From positions 496,001-560,000 of the forward strand of contig NZ_JAUOTP010000003.1 in assembly GCF_030546695.1 (NCBI RefSeq): a DNA stretch of 64,000 nt, given 5' to 3'. Below the pieces are notes generated by a model. The model was not told the DNA's origin. It saw nothing but the letters and a program-made list of their open reading frames with translations, and did not search any database. The position numbers and the translations under genes were made by a program. Source of the stretch: Sphingomonas natans. Lineage in GTDB: Bacteria > Pseudomonadota > Alphaproteobacteria > Sphingomonadales > Sphingomonadaceae. Position 1 is the stretch's first letter, and each line of letters begins with the position of its first letter. Positions 16,667 to 25,622 of the stretch are shown in pieces.

Positions 16667-17018
16667 CATATCCTCCAAACCAGAAGCCTTGGCGCTGCTA
16701 CGCTCTTTCTCGGCCTACGCTTGCTCGTCCGACCGCCGGTGTTGAGCTCGGCATGCCGTCGGCAGCCACGATGCCGGCCTAGTTTGACGGTCAGAGCCCG
16801 ACAAGCGACGGCCGCAAAGATCACAGGCACGGTATTTTCGGACGCCGCCTCCAGCGACAGCGCACTGGAAAGACAACACCCATATGCATTAGCATATAAA
16901 ATAGTAGCGGCTCGGCAGCAAGAGCGGGGAAGCCGGGGCGATGCCCCGTCCTGCCCGCCGGGGCCCGCCTGCTGTTGGCAAACCCGCCATCGGCATCGTA
17001 ACGGAGGGGAGGCCTGCG
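16667..17018. promoter_or_regulatory. Divergent promoter region with AT-rich core
   Basis: No gene is supported in these 352 bases between the Rieske oxygenase (minus) and a SnoaL-like gene (plus). An AT-rich island at 16880-16905 contains the palindrome ATATGC-ATTA-GCATAT (16882-16897), overlapped by operator candidate 3 and followed by TATAAA (16895-16900), a possible -10 element. Confidence 0.5.
16868..16891 (+). promoter_or_regulatory. Putative operator copy 3 (GAAAGA-N12-GCATTA)
   Basis: The right half-site is exact and the left matches 4 of 6 positions of RAAYGC-N12-GCRTTM. It overlaps the palindrome ATATGC-N4-GCATAT. It lies 128 bases before the gene at 17019 and about 200 bases before the Rieske oxygenase start. 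Confidence 0.35.
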
Positions 17019-17489
17019 ATGGAAGCATTGACCGGTCTGGACAGGCTGTCGGCGCTCGAGGAGATCGCTCTCCTGAAGGCGCGCCGGGACAGGGCGGCAG
17101 ACACCAAGGACTGGACCCTTTACGAGGCACTGCACGCACCCGACCATCAGAGCTACAATGACGATTACGGCCATTGGACCAGCGCGGCCGAGATGATCCG
17201 GAATGTCCGCAGATCCATGGCCGGCCTGACCACGGCCCATCATTCGCACACCCCGGAGATCACGTTCGAGACGCAGACCACGGCGTCAGGCATCTGGGCT
17301 ATGAAAGGGCTGTCGGTCTGGCGGCAAGGCGAGGAAAGCCACTGGTTCCTCGCCTTCGGCCATTATTACGAGACCTATGAGCGACGGGACGGCACCTGGC
17401 TCTTCACCAGCCGCCGTCTGCGCTATCTCCATACCGTCCGATCGCCCGGAGCGATCTTTCCCCCGACCATCGCGCCGAATCCGGCGTGA
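17019..17489 (+). CDS. SnoaL-like NTF2-fold protein, paralogue of the 23444 gene
   Basis: The 156-residue protein starts with MEALTGLDRLSALEEIALLK and contains KARRDRAADTKDW, LHAPDHQS and the block HHSHTPEITF around residue 85, shared nearly unchanged with the protein at 23444. Such NTF2-fold proteins include ketosteroid-isomerase-like and dehydratase-like enzymes, and the beta subunits of Rieske dioxygenases. The frame is open to 16941, but the ATG at 17019 has GGAGGGGAGG upstream and aligns with the paralogue's start. It is divergent from the Rieske oxygenase and convergent with the lipoyl protein gene. Activity is not known. Confidence 0.78.
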   Translation: MEALTGLDRLSALEEIALLKARRDRAADTKDWTLYEALHAPDHQSYNDDYGHWTSAAEMIRNVRRSMAGLTTAHHSHTPEITFETQTTASGIWAMKGLSVWRQGEESHWFLAFGHYYETYERRDGTWLFTSRRLRYLHTVRSPGAIFPPTIAPNPA

Positions 17490-17523
17490 CAGCCGTAGGC
17501 GCCCTTCGACAAGGCCTTCGACG

Positions 17524-17763
17524 TCAGGTTTCCAGCGTCGCGATATGGGTCCTGACGTCCACGGTCTCCCCCTCCTCCACGAGGATCTCGGTCAAGGTCC
17601 CGCTGCCCGGCGACGGCACCTCGACCGCGCTCTTGGCGGCCTCCACTTCCAGCAAGGTTTCGCCCGCCTCGACGCGGTCGCCGACAACCTTGAGCCACCG
17701 CACGATTTCACCGTCCTGCATGCCCATGCCGAACTGCGGCAGGAGTACCTTGATCTTGGCCAT
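17524..17763 (-). CDS. Stand-alone lipoyl-domain protein
   Basis: This 79-residue protein is a single biotinyl/lipoyl hairpin domain and nothing else. The modified lysine is predicted at Lys44 in EVEAAKSAVEVP, with the usual glycines in VGDRVEAGE and PGSGTLTEI. In 2-oxoacid dehydrogenases such a domain is normally the N-terminus of E2; here no E2 catalytic domain follows. Its ATG overlaps the stop of the E1 beta gene by one base (TAATG), so it is translationally coupled and surely the carrier for that E1 pair. The acyl acceptor must be an E2 core encoded elsewhere or an unusual acyltransferase. Confidence 0.88.
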   Translation of the reverse strand: MAKIKVLLPQFGMGMQDGEIVRWLKVVGDRVEAGETLLEVEAAKSAVEVPSPGSGTLTEILVEEGETVDVRTHIATLET

Positions 17764-18767
17764 TACACAGTCTCCTGAGCTGGAATTCTGTGATCCGCGC
17801 CGACCAGTTTGTAGGCTGCAGCGACGATACGATCGACAGAGGGGTAGAGCGCTTTCTCGATGGCCGGGCTGAACGGCAGATGGGTGTCCGGAGTGGTGAC
17901 GCGCAGGATGGGTCCGCGCAGGGACTCGAAGGCCTCTTCGACGATCGTCGCCGAGACCTCGCTCGCGACGCTGCACGAAAGGTGAGCCGGGTCGACCATG
18001 ATCGCGCGGCCCGTCTTGCGAACGGATTTGACGATCAGCCCCCGATCGAGCGGGACCAGTGAGCGCGGATCGATCACCTCAAGCGAGATACCTTCCTTGG
18101 CGAGCCGCTGGGCCGCCTTGAGCGCAATGGGAACTCCGCCGGCAACGGCCACCACCGTGATGTCTGTCCCCTCGCGCTTCACCTCGCCCTGCCCCAGCGG
18201 AATGAGGAAATCCGGATCCTCGGGGAGCTCCATCTTGCTCGACCAGCAATTGCCGTCTTCGAAGCAGAGGACCGGATCGTCGTCCCGGATCGCCGCCTTC
18301 AACAGCCCCTTCATGTCGCGCGCATCGGATGGCACGATGATCTTCAGACCAGGCACGTTCATGAACATCGCATAGGGCCGGTCACTATGCTGGGCAGCGT
18401 TCGAGTTTCCGTAGAACAGGCAGCTGCGGATCACGAGAGGCAGCTTGGCCTGGCCGCCGTAGATGTAGCGCGACTTGGCAATCATGCTCATGATCTGGTC
18501 CATCGCCGGGTAGAGGAAGGATGAGATCGTGACGTCCACGATCGGTCGCATCCCCACCATCGCGGCTCCGGCGGAGGCACCGATAAACCCGTTCTCGGAG
18601 ATGGGTGTGTCGCGCACCCGCTCCTTGCCGAACATGTCGACAAAGCCGGTCGTGGTGCCGAACACGTTGCAGACGATGTCCTCGCCCATGATGAAGACGC
18701 GCTCGTCCCGCTGCATCTCCTCCATCTGCGCTTGACGGATCGCTTCGATAAAGCTGGCTCTGGCCAT
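17763..18767 (-). CDS. 2-oxoacid dehydrogenase E1 component, beta subunit
   Basis: The 334-residue transketolase-type beta subunit has FIMGEDIV (thiamine-diphosphate-contacting Glu), ISENGFIGASAGAAMVG, the C-terminal domain start TDITVVAVAGG and IDPRSLVPLD. With the alpha subunit 10 bases upstream it forms an alpha2-beta2 E1 that decarboxylates a 2-oxo acid such as pyruvate, a branched 2-oxo acid or acetoin. Closest in style to acetoin/pyruvate-type E1. It overlaps the free lipoyl-protein gene by one base. All belong to the minus operon that begins with the aldolase gene at 20655. Confidence 0.85.
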   Translation of the reverse strand: MARASFIEAIRQAQMEEMQRDERVFIMGEDIVCNVFGTTTGFVDMFGKERVRDTPISENGFIGASAGAAMVGMRPIVDVTISSFLYPAMDQIMSMIAKSRYIYGGQAKLPLVIRSCLFYGNSNAAQHSDRPYAMFMNVPGLKIIVPSDARDMKGLLKAAIRDDDPVLCFEDGNCWSSKMELPEDPDFLIPLGQGEVKREGTDITVVAVAGGVPIALKAAQRLAKEGISLEVIDPRSLVPLDRGLIVKSVRKTGRAIMVDPAHLSCSVASEVSATIVEEAFESLRGPILRVTTPDTHLPFSPAIEKALYPSVDRIVAAAYKLVGADHRIPAQETV

Positions 18768-18777
18768 GTCCGGTCTC

Positions 18778-19773
18778 TCAGTTCGTCAGATAAGCGGGGA
18801 TCGGCAGGCGCTCGACGAACACGTCGTCGAAAGCGTCGAGCTGATCGGGATAGGCACTCTCGCGCGCGAACCGCAGGGCCTCCTGCACCGCTTCCTTTGC
18901 GTCGCGCGCGATGGCGTCGAGCGCTTCGCTCTCGACGCCCTGCGCGATCAGCTTGGCGCGGTAGAGCTCGATGGGATCGCGCGCACGCCAGGTGTCGACC
19001 TCGGCGCCGCGATCGCGCAGCACGCGCCCCATATTCACCGCATGCTCGGCGTAGCGATAGGTTTTGGCCTCGATCAGCGTCGGACCACCGCCGGTGCGCG
19101 CGCGCTCGACGGCCTCGGTCACCACCGCCTCGACGGCGTCGATGTCCTGCCCATCGACGACCGCCGACGGCATGCCATAGGCTGCGGCGCGATCAGCGAT
19201 ATCGGCGACCGCCACCGCCTGCGAAACCGGCGTTGACACAGCGTAGCCGTTATTCTCGCATAGGAAGATCGCGGGCAGCTTCCAGACCGATGCGAGGTTC
19301 AGGCCCTCGTGAAATGCGCCTTCATTGCTGGCGCCGTCACCGAAGAAGCATAGGGAAACCCGATCTGTCCCCTGCAGCTTGGCGCCCAGTGCGGCTCCGG
19401 CCGCGACCGGAATGCCCGATCCGACGATGCTGGTTTCACCAAGGCTGCCGACGGAGAAATCGGACAGGTGCATCGAGCCGCCCTTGCCCTTGCAGACGCC
19501 GGTCACCTTGCCGAGCAGCTCCGCCATGAGGGGACCAAGCGCCGCGCCTTTCGCGATCGGATGACCATGGCTGCGGTGATTGCCGACCATGTAATCATCC
19601 TGGCGCAGCGCGATGCAGGCGCCGACGCCCGTTGCCTCCTGTCCGGTGTAGGTATGAAGCGACCCCGGGACCTCGCCGCCCGCATGGATTGCCTCGGCGA
19701 CCGCTTCGAACTCACGGATCCGAAGCATCCGACGATATTTCTCGAGACTGAGATCGTTTGCCTGATGGGTCAT
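18778..19773 (-). CDS. 2-oxoacid dehydrogenase E1 component, alpha subunit
   Basis: The 331-residue protein has the E1 alpha thiamine-diphosphate motif GDGASNEGAFHEGLN followed by CENNGYAVST, and the KGKGGSMHLSD segment typical of acetoin- and pyruvate-type E1 alpha. It pairs with the beta subunit encoded 10 bases downstream. AGGAATGAC precedes the ATG. The aldolase gene upstream could release pyruvate or another 2-oxo acid as substrate. Why the organism carries both this split E1 and the fused one at 10148 is not apparent; their substrates probably differ. Confidence 0.86.
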   Translation of the reverse strand: MTHQANDLSLEKYRRMLRIREFEAVAEAIHAGGEVPGSLHTYTGQEATGVGACIALRQDDYMVGNHRSHGHPIAKGAALGPLMAELLGKVTGVCKGKGGSMHLSDFSVGSLGETSIVGSGIPVAAGAALGAKLQGTDRVSLCFFGDGASNEGAFHEGLNLASVWKLPAIFLCENNGYAVSTPVSQAVAVADIADRAAAYGMPSAVVDGQDIDAVEAVVTEAVERARTGGGPTLIEAKTYRYAEHAVNMGRVLRDRGAEVDTWRARDPIELYRAKLIAQGVESEALDAIARDAKEAVQEALRFARESAYPDQLDAFDDVFVERLPIPAYLTN

Positions 19774-19860
19774 GTCATTCCTATCGAAAAGCGATGTCGA
19801 TCGAGGAGGTGCCCGCTAGCAGTGTCGCCGGCGTCGGACGAAGTCTCCAGCACCCTCCGC

Positions 19861-20655
19861 TCAGACCGCGATGGCCGCTGGGACTGGCGTTTCCGCGAAT
19901 TCCCCAACCGCGGAGCGGCAGTCCTGAAGGGCGCGCTTCGCAGCGCTCGTCAGGAACAAGGTGGCGGCGCCGACGGGAATGAAGCGGATCCCGCGCGCGA
20001 GAAGCGCTTCGATCTCGCTGGCGTCCATGGCGGCATTTCCCGCGATCTTGCCATGCCGCTGACAGGCGTCGGCCAGCTTTGTCATGGCCTCGAGAACGGC
20101 CGGCGGCGGTGTCGTCGCATAGATCTGTTCCGGCGGTAGCCCCATGCTGACCGCCAGATCGGCGCCGCCCAGCAGCACGCAGTCAACCCCCGGCGTGGCG
20201 ACAATCGCATCCAGGTTGCGCATGCCCTCCTCGGTTTCGATCATGACGACACAGAATGGGTCCTGGCTAAGCGGATCGCCGCCCAGCGTATTGCGAGCGG
20301 CTCCGATCGATCGAGTACCATGCGGCGGGTAGCGCGTGGCGTCGGCCACCAGCTTGGCCTGCTCGGGCGTCGAGACCATAGGAACGACGACGCCCACCGC
20401 GCCGATATCGAGCGCGCGCCCGATTTCGGCGGGATCATGGCCGCCGACTCTGACGAGGGAATAAGTGCCTCCGAGCTGCAGGGATTGGAGCAGGGAAAGC
20501 AGTCCGTCCCAGCTCGCCGTGCCGTGTTGCAGATCGACGATGACCCAGTCGAACCCGATGGCGCCGAACCGTTCCGCTATCAGGTTGCATCGGATGCCAT
20601 ACCAGCTTCCAAGCGTCGCCGCTTCTCCCTGCAACGCCTTCCTGATCGGATTCAT
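19861..20655 (-). CDS. HpcH/HpaI-family class II aldolase
   Basis: The 264-residue TIM-barrel protein has DLQHGTASW (active-site His, about residue 44), the metal ligands Glu in MIETEEGM and Asp in LLGGADLAVSMG, and the loop GTRSIGAARN. The family catalyses reversible aldol cleavage of 4-hydroxy-2-oxo acids to pyruvate plus an aldehyde, with Mg or Mn. It is the first gene of the minus operon with E1 alpha, E1 beta and the free lipoyl protein, so the pyruvate-like product may feed that E1. The start is supported by GAGG at a slightly long spacing. Operator copy 4 lies 107 bases upstream. Confidence 0.83.
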   Translation of the reverse strand: MNPIRKALQGEAATLGSWYGIRCNLIAERFGAIGFDWVIVDLQHGTASWDGLLSLLQSLQLGGTYSLVRVGGHDPAEIGRALDIGAVGVVVPMVSTPEQAKLVADATRYPPHGTRSIGAARNTLGGDPLSQDPFCVVMIETEEGMRNLDAIVATPGVDCVLLGGADLAVSMGLPPEQIYATTPPPAVLEAMTKLADACQRHGKIAGNAAMDASEIEALLARGIRFIPVGAATLFLTSAAKRALQDCRSAVGEFAETPVPAAIAV

Positions 20656-20761
20656 GCGGGAAACCTCGCTTCATTCACCGGTTTCGGGCATCGCATCGAT
20701 CGACACACTGCCCCTCAACGCCTCTCCACGCAGGGCTCGGCCTGCCCAGCCAGTGGCGGAA

Positions 20762-20785
20762 TAATGCTCCTGAGATCAAGCATTT
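20762..20785 (-). promoter_or_regulatory. Putative operator copy 4 (AAATGC-N12-GCATTA)
   Basis: On the minus strand both half-sites match RAAYGC-N12-GCRTTM completely. It is 107 bases upstream of the aldolase start codon at 20655, the same distance as copy 7 from its gene. Confidence 0.55.
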
Positions 20786-20976
20786 TCTGTCGGAGACGGC
20801 TTCCGCCTGCCGTCCGGATCGAGCGCGCCCGACCGATCGACGGGAGGCCATCCAGGGGCGTTCCACCCTACGCATCATGACGCTAGAAAGCTGAAAATCC
20901 GCCGACTTATCCAGGGCGGCCAGCTGCCTGCGCGCGCTGGACCGCAGCACGCAGCCACGCGTCCGCCCGCCGATAG

Positions 20977-21000
20977 GAACGCACATGCCCTATTGCATTA
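20977..21000 (+). promoter_or_regulatory. Putative operator copy 5 (GAACGC-N12-GCATTA)
   Basis: A full match to the shared consensus, ending 63 bases before the TonB receptor start. The G before it gives GGAAC, which also resembles the -35 element of EcfG-type stress promoters, an alternative reading. Confidence 0.55.
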
Positions 21001-21063
21001 TCGCAGCGACGATGCCTAGATGCCCGGGAGAGCCGCAAGAGTTCGACTTAGGGGAGAGATCGC

Positions 21064-23322
21064 ATGTCCAGAGCATCCGCTCGATCGATGTTGTTCGTGC
21101 TGCTGTCGAGCGGCGCCGTAGCGGCAACCGCGCAAACGCCCCCATCCAGCAGCCCGTCCCCCGCCGCCGCCCCGAGCCCGACCTCGGCACAGGACATCGG
21201 AGACATTGTGGTCACCGCGCAGCGCCGTTCTGAGCGGCTGCGTGACGTGCCCATCTCGATCACGGCCCTGACCCAGGACCGGCTGATCCAATCGGGCATA
21301 AACAATATGGTCGACATCCAGCGCGTGACACCTGGCGTCCAGCTGCCCTTCTACGGCGGCTTCCTTCAGCCTGCCATCCGCGGCATTTCATCGGCCGGTG
21401 CGGGCCTTGGCGACAGCAGCAATGTCGCGGTTTACGTGGACGGCATCTACCAGCCGTCGCAGTCGGGACAGTTGCTGGATCTGCCCGACGTTCAGTCGGT
21501 CGAGATTCTCAAGGGACCGCAAGGAACGCTGTACGGTCAGAATGCGGCCGGCGGCGCCATCACCATCAACACAGTGACGCCGCGCTTCGACCTCGCGGGA
21601 CGAATGAGCGCAAGCTACGGAAATTACGACGACATTGCCTTGAGGGGCTATATCACCGGGCCGATCGTCGACGAGAAGATCGCGGTGTCGATCGCCGGTG
21701 CCTACGAGAATCGGGACGGCTACAATCACGATATTCTGCGCGGCGGCAGGGACCGGGGGCTGACCTCGCATCTCATTCGTGGACGCATTCTGTTCAAGCC
21801 GACCGAGACCCTTTCGCTGATCGTCGGCGCCTATTCCAGCAAGCGCTCGGATGGCGGCATTTATGCGGGCCAGCCGGTCGGTCCCGGCACCGCGCTCGGC
21901 TACGCCCTGGCCGACGCCTATGGCATCCCCATCGCGCTAACGATGAGGCCGCATCAGTTCGCCCTCAACGTGCTGCCGATCACCGAGATCAAGACAAGCG
22001 GGGTCAATCTGATCGGCAAGCTCGAGCTCGACCTGGGTACGATCAACTCGACGACCGCGCTCAGCCGTGTCCACGTTCACGATGTTGCCGATGTCGACTA
22101 CACCGCGGCCAACCTCGGCATCGTCAACGACCTGACCCTGAAGAACCGAAATTTCATTCAGGAACTCAATTTCACATCGCGCAAGCTGGGCCGAATGACG
22201 GTGTCAGCGGGACTTTTTTATCTGGCCCTGACCGAACGGGGCGTCCCCGGCGACTTCACCGGATATTTCGCAGGCGGCCCCCTCTTCGTGTATCCGAACT
22301 TCGGCACGCCGACCCTCTACATCCACCAATTTTCGCGAAATCGTAAGCGCAGCTATGCCGCTTATGCCGAGGTCGGATACGATATCACGGACAGCCTAAG
22401 CTTGACGGTCGGCGGCCGGTACAGCTATGAGACGCAAAAGACCGCCGACAACCACTCTGTCCTCTTCGGCCCGGACGTGGGCAACGTATTGCTGCCGGAT
22501 CCGCGCGGCAAGATCGCCTTCAAACGGTTCACGCCGCGTGCGACACTCCGCTATGCGCTGAACCCGTCGAGCAATGTCTACGCAAGCTATTCCCAAGGCT
22601 TCAAAAGCGGTTACGTCAATTCGGGCGATGCCCCTTTCCCACCCTATGTGAAGCCGGTTCAGCCCGAGAAGGTCTATGCCTACGAGGTCGGCTACAAAGG
22701 ACGACTGGCGACCGGACTTAACCTGAACATCGCGGCATTTTACTACGATTACAAAGATCTGCAGGTCTACACTTATTCCCCGCCGGTCGAATTCTATCGC
22801 AACGCCGCGTCCGCTCGTATCAAGGGCATTGATGGTGATCTCACCTGGGAAGCTGTCCAGGGTCTCACATTCACCGTCGGCGCAGCCTATCTCGACGCTC
22901 ATTACACCAAGTTCCTCAACGCGGTGGCGTATCTGCCCAACGCTGGGGGCTTCGGGTTCGACGTCACGGCGATCGACGCCAGCGGCAATAGACTGCCGCG
23001 CGCGCCGAAGCTGTCGGGCAACGCATCGGTTCGCTTCCAGAAAAGTACGGAAATCGGACAGTTCGGCGCCTATGTCGGCGGCAATTACAATTCCGGGATC
23101 AGCTACGACGCCGCCAACACCGTGCGGCAGGGGCGCTATGCGCTCCTCGACGCCGAGCTCTCTTTTTCGCCGAGTGCGATCAAGGGGCTGCGCCTCGTGG
23201 CGTGGGGCAAGAACCTGACCAACCGGAACTATCTATCGAGCGTATTGGAGAGCCAGTTCGTGCTTGGCGGCTCCTACGGCGATCCGCGCACCTACGGTGT
23301 CCGGGCGGAATTCGCCTTCTAG
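21064..23322 (+). CDS. TonB-dependent outer-membrane receptor
   Basis: The 752-residue protein begins with a signal peptide (MSRASARSMLFVLLSSGAVA, cleavage near AAATAQ), a Pro/Ser-rich linker and a TonB-box-like DIGDIVVTAQ around residue 44. The plug domain (about 45-170) contains the usual RLRDVPISITAL and LKGPQGTLYGQNAAGGAI. The rest is a 22-strand barrel ending in the aromatic terminus VRAEFAF. It would bind and import a poorly diffusible substrate using TonB-ExbBD energy. GGGGAGAG precedes the ATG. It leads an operon with SnoaL-like, KstD-like, lactonase and P450 genes, so it probably imports their substrate rather than iron. Confidence 0.92.
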   Translation: MSRASARSMLFVLLSSGAVAATAQTPPSSSPSPAAAPSPTSAQDIGDIVVTAQRRSERLRDVPISITALTQDRLIQSGINNMVDIQRVTPGVQLPFYGGFLQPAIRGISSAGAGLGDSSNVAVYVDGIYQPSQSGQLLDLPDVQSVEILKGPQGTLYGQNAAGGAITINTVTPRFDLAGRMSASYGNYDDIALRGYITGPIVDEKIAVSIAGAYENRDGYNHDILRGGRDRGLTSHLIRGRILFKPTETLSLIVGAYSSKRSDGGIYAGQPVGPGTALGYALADAYGIPIALTMRPHQFALNVLPITEIKTSGVNLIGKLELDLGTINSTTALSRVHVHDVADVDYTAANLGIVNDLTLKNRNFIQELNFTSRKLGRMTVSAGLFYLALTERGVPGDFTGYFAGGPLFVYPNFGTPTLYIHQFSRNRKRSYAAYAEVGYDITDSLSLTVGGRYSYETQKTADNHSVLFGPDVGNVLLPDPRGKIAFKRFTPRATLRYALNPSSNVYASYSQGFKSGYVNSGDAPFPPYVKPVQPEKVYAYEVGYKGRLATGLNLNIAAFYYDYKDLQVYTYSPPVEFYRNAASARIKGIDGDLTWEAVQGLTFTVGAAYLDAHYTKFLNAVAYLPNAGGFGFDVTAIDASGNRLPRAPKLSGNASVRFQKSTEIGQFGAYVGGNYNSGISYDAANTVRQGRYALLDAELSFSPSAIKGLRLVAWGKNLTNRNYLSSVLESQFVLGGSYGDPRTYGVRAEFAF

Positions 23323-23443
23323 GACGGCAAGTGCACCGGATGGATCACAGTGAAGGGGCGAGCCTGCTCAATCCCGATATCGCCGGGACGGCGAATTGGG
23401 CGGCAGGCTTCATCGCAAGACCCAGTTCGAGGATAAGGTCGGG

Positions 23444-23911
23444 GTGAACGCAACGTCTTCTCTCGACACGCTGCTCGCGCTTGAGGACATCAAGCTTCTC
23501 AAGGCGCGTCGGGATCGTGCCGTCGATACGAAGGATTGGGACCTCTATCGTTCGCTGCACGCGCCCGACCATGAATCCCATCATGAAGGTCTGGAGCCCT
23601 GGATCGGTGCTGACGAGATGATGCGGAACGTGCGCGAGAGGCTTGGTCCCCAGGTCGTCTCCGTCCACCATTCCCACACGCCGGAAATCACCTTCACCGC
23701 GCCTGACAAGGCAACGGGGATCTGGGCGATGGAAGACAATATCTTCTGGGAAGAAGATGGCGCCAACTGTTGGATGCAGGGCTTTGGATTCTATCATGAA
23801 GATTACGAAAGACGGGACGGCGCCTGGCTGTTCGTAAAGCGCGAGCTGAAGCGGACCCATGTCAAGACTTCGAAGCAGGCGATCGAGAGCGCAGCGTCGG
23901 CCGAGACTTGA
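23444..23911 (+). CDS. SnoaL-like NTF2-fold protein, paralogue of the 17019 gene
   Basis: The 155-residue protein shares KARRDRA-x-DTKDW, LHAPDH, HHSHTPEITF and the ending YERRDG-x-WLF with the protein at 17019; by eye about half of the residues agree. The frame is open to an ATG at 23396, but a GTG at 23444 preceded by GATAAGG aligns exactly with the paralogue's start and is chosen. Family members are isomerases, dehydratases or subunits. The gene lies between the TonB receptor and the KstD-like gene, 43 bases before the latter, suggesting a joint role such as isomerising or hydrating an enone. Confidence 0.75.
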   Translation: MNATSSLDTLLALEDIKLLKARRDRAVDTKDWDLYRSLHAPDHESHHEGLEPWIGADEMMRNVRERLGPQVVSVHHSHTPEITFTAPDKATGIWAMEDNIFWEEDGANCWMQGFGFYHEDYERRDGAWLFVKRELKRTHVKTSKQAIESAASAET

Positions 23912-23954
23912 ACAGGTCAGATGCCGGCGAGATTGCGCCAGGGAGAATGGACGG

Positions 23955-25622
23955 ATGAGCGGTTTCGACGAGACATATGATTTCGTTGTCGTCGGTAGCG
24001 GCGGCGGATCGATGTGCTCGGCCCTCGCCATGCGCGCTGCCGGGAAGAGCGTACTGATCATCGAGAAAACCAACCTGATCGGCGGAACGACCGCGCGGTC
24101 CGGCGGCGTGATGTGGATACCCAACAATCCGTTCATGAAGCGCGATGGCGTTGAGGACAGCCTCGAGAAAGCGACCGCCTATCTCGACAGCGTCGTGGGC
24201 GACCATAATGACACACCGGGCGCGACGCGGGCACGCCGGCAGGCCTACCTGATCGAAGGACCGAAGATGATCGAGTTCCTGCTCGGCCAGGGTCTAAAAT
24301 TCACCCGCGTTTCCTACTGGCCCGACTATAATGACGAGCGACCCGGAAGTTCGGAGCCGGGTCGTACCGTCGTTGCGGAACTGTTCGACGTCAATGAACT
24401 CGGTCCTTGGAAGGCGCGGCTGCGGCCCAATTTCCTCACGCTGTTCGCGACTCTCGAGGAGGCATTACAGCTGCCGGACTTCAAGCGGTCGTGGGCGAGC
24501 AAGAAGATCATGCTCAAGGTCGGCCTGCGGACGATCTTCGCCAAGGTGCGCGGCAAACATTATGTGACCGCCGGCGGCGCGCTCCAGGGTCGGATGCTCC
24601 AGGCGGCTGTGAAAGCCGGGGTGGAGTTCCGGACCGACGCGCCGGTTCGAGAATTGATCGAGCAGGATGGCGCGATCACGGGCGTCGTCAGCGAGATGGA
24701 CGGCAAGACGGTGCGGATCGGCGCGCGCCTGGGCGTCCTCGTCAACGCCGGCGGCTTCGCGCACAATCAGGCCATGCGGGACCAGTATCAGCCCGGCACC
24801 TCGGCGCAGTGGACCAACACCGCCGAGGGCGACACCGGCGAGATGATCCTCGAGATGATGCGCCACGGTGCGGCGATCGCGCAGATGGAAGAGATGGTCG
24901 GCAACCAGATGTCGATCCCGCCCGGACAGGAGAAGGATCCGGTGAAGCCGGTCGTCCAGGGCATGGCGGCGCCGCATGCGATCGTGGTCGATCAGTCTGG
25001 GGTCCGCTACATGAACGAGGCGGGCTCCTACATGGCATTCTGCAAGAATATGCTGGAGCGCAACCGCGAGGTACCGGCGATCCCGAGCTGGGAAATCTTC
25101 GATGCCGACTACATCTCGAAATATATGCTGGCCGGAACCATGCCCGGATCGAAAAAGCCTGATCGCTGGTTTCAAGAAGGTTTCCTGAAAAAGGCTGACA
25201 CGCTGGAAGCGCTGGCGCCGCTGATCAACATACCGCCCGACAGGCTTCGCACGACGGTGGACCGTTTCAACGGCTTCGTTGCCAAGAATCACGACGACGA
25301 TTTCCAACGAGGTGACCGCGCGTACGACCAGTGGCTGGGCGACAGCTTCCACAAGCCCAATGCGTCGCTGGGTGCGATCGCCAAGGGACCTTTCTATGCG
25401 ATGCCGGTTGTCCCGGGCGATGTCGGCACCTATGGCGGCGTCGTCACCGATCCCAATGCACGGGTTTTGCGCGAGGACGGCAGCCCGATCCCAGGGCTCT
25501 ACGCAACCGGCGTCTCCACAGCCTCCGTCATGGGCAGATCCTATCCCGGCGCGGGTGCCAGCGTCGGGCCATCCTTTGTATGGGGCTATATCGCTGCAAA
25601 GCATGCCCTCACGACCGCCTGA
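23955..25622 (+). CDS. KstD-like FAD-dependent dehydrogenase 1
   Basis: The 555-residue flavoprotein has the FAD motif GSGGGSMCSAL near residue 13-23 and SGGVMWIPNNPFMKRDG, a hallmark of 3-ketosteroid Delta1-dehydrogenases and close relatives. It keeps Tyr in the WPDY region, Tyr in MNEAGSY, and Tyr530 with Gly534 in the C-terminal YPGAG motif, the equivalents of Tyr119, Tyr318, Tyr487 and Gly491 of Rhodococcus KstD1. It would therefore introduce a C-C double bond next to a ring ketone using FAD. Length equals the Mycobacterium KstD. The start at 23955 begins the conserved core. Electron acceptor unknown; a 3-ketosteroid substrate is plausible, not proven. Confidence 0.82.
   Translation: MSGFDETYDFVVVGSGGGSMCSALAMRAAGKSVLIIEKTNLIGGTTARSGGVMWIPNNPFMKRDGVEDSLEKATAYLDSVVGDHNDTPGATRARRQAYLIEGPKMIEFLLGQGLKFTRVSYWPDYNDERPGSSEPGRTVVAELFDVNELGPWKARLRPNFLTLFATLEEALQLPDFKRSWASKKIMLKVGLRTIFAKVRGKHYVTAGGALQGRMLQAAVKAGVEFRTDAPVRELIEQDGAITGVVSEMDGKTVRIGARLGVLVNAGGFAHNQAMRDQYQPGTSAQWTNTAEGDTGEMILEMMRHGAAIAQMEEMVGNQMSIPPGQEKDPVKPVVQGMAAPHAIVVDQSGVRYMNEAGSYMAFCKNMLERNREVPAIPSWEIFDADYISKYMLAGTMPGSKKPDRWFQEGFLKKADTLEALAPLINIPPDRLRTTVDRFNGFVAKNHDDDFQRGDRAYDQWLGDSFHKPNASLGAIAKGPFYAMPVVPGDVGTYGGVVTDPNARVLREDGSPIPGLYATGVSTASVMGRSYPGAGASVGPSFVWGYIAAKHALTTA

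Larger units (their letters stand above)
20656..21063. promoter_or_regulatory. Divergent promoter region with two operator copies
   Basis: This 408-base stretch separates the aldolase operon (minus) from the TonB receptor operon (plus). No gene is supported. It contains two copies of the shared split palindrome, at 20762-20785 facing the aldolase and at 20977-21000 facing the receptor, one for each transcription unit. Confidence 0.55.

Noticed and set aside
21064-23322. A siderophore or heme receptor
   Set aside because: No iron-uptake gene is nearby and the receptor heads a catabolic operon; substrate uptake is the better reading.
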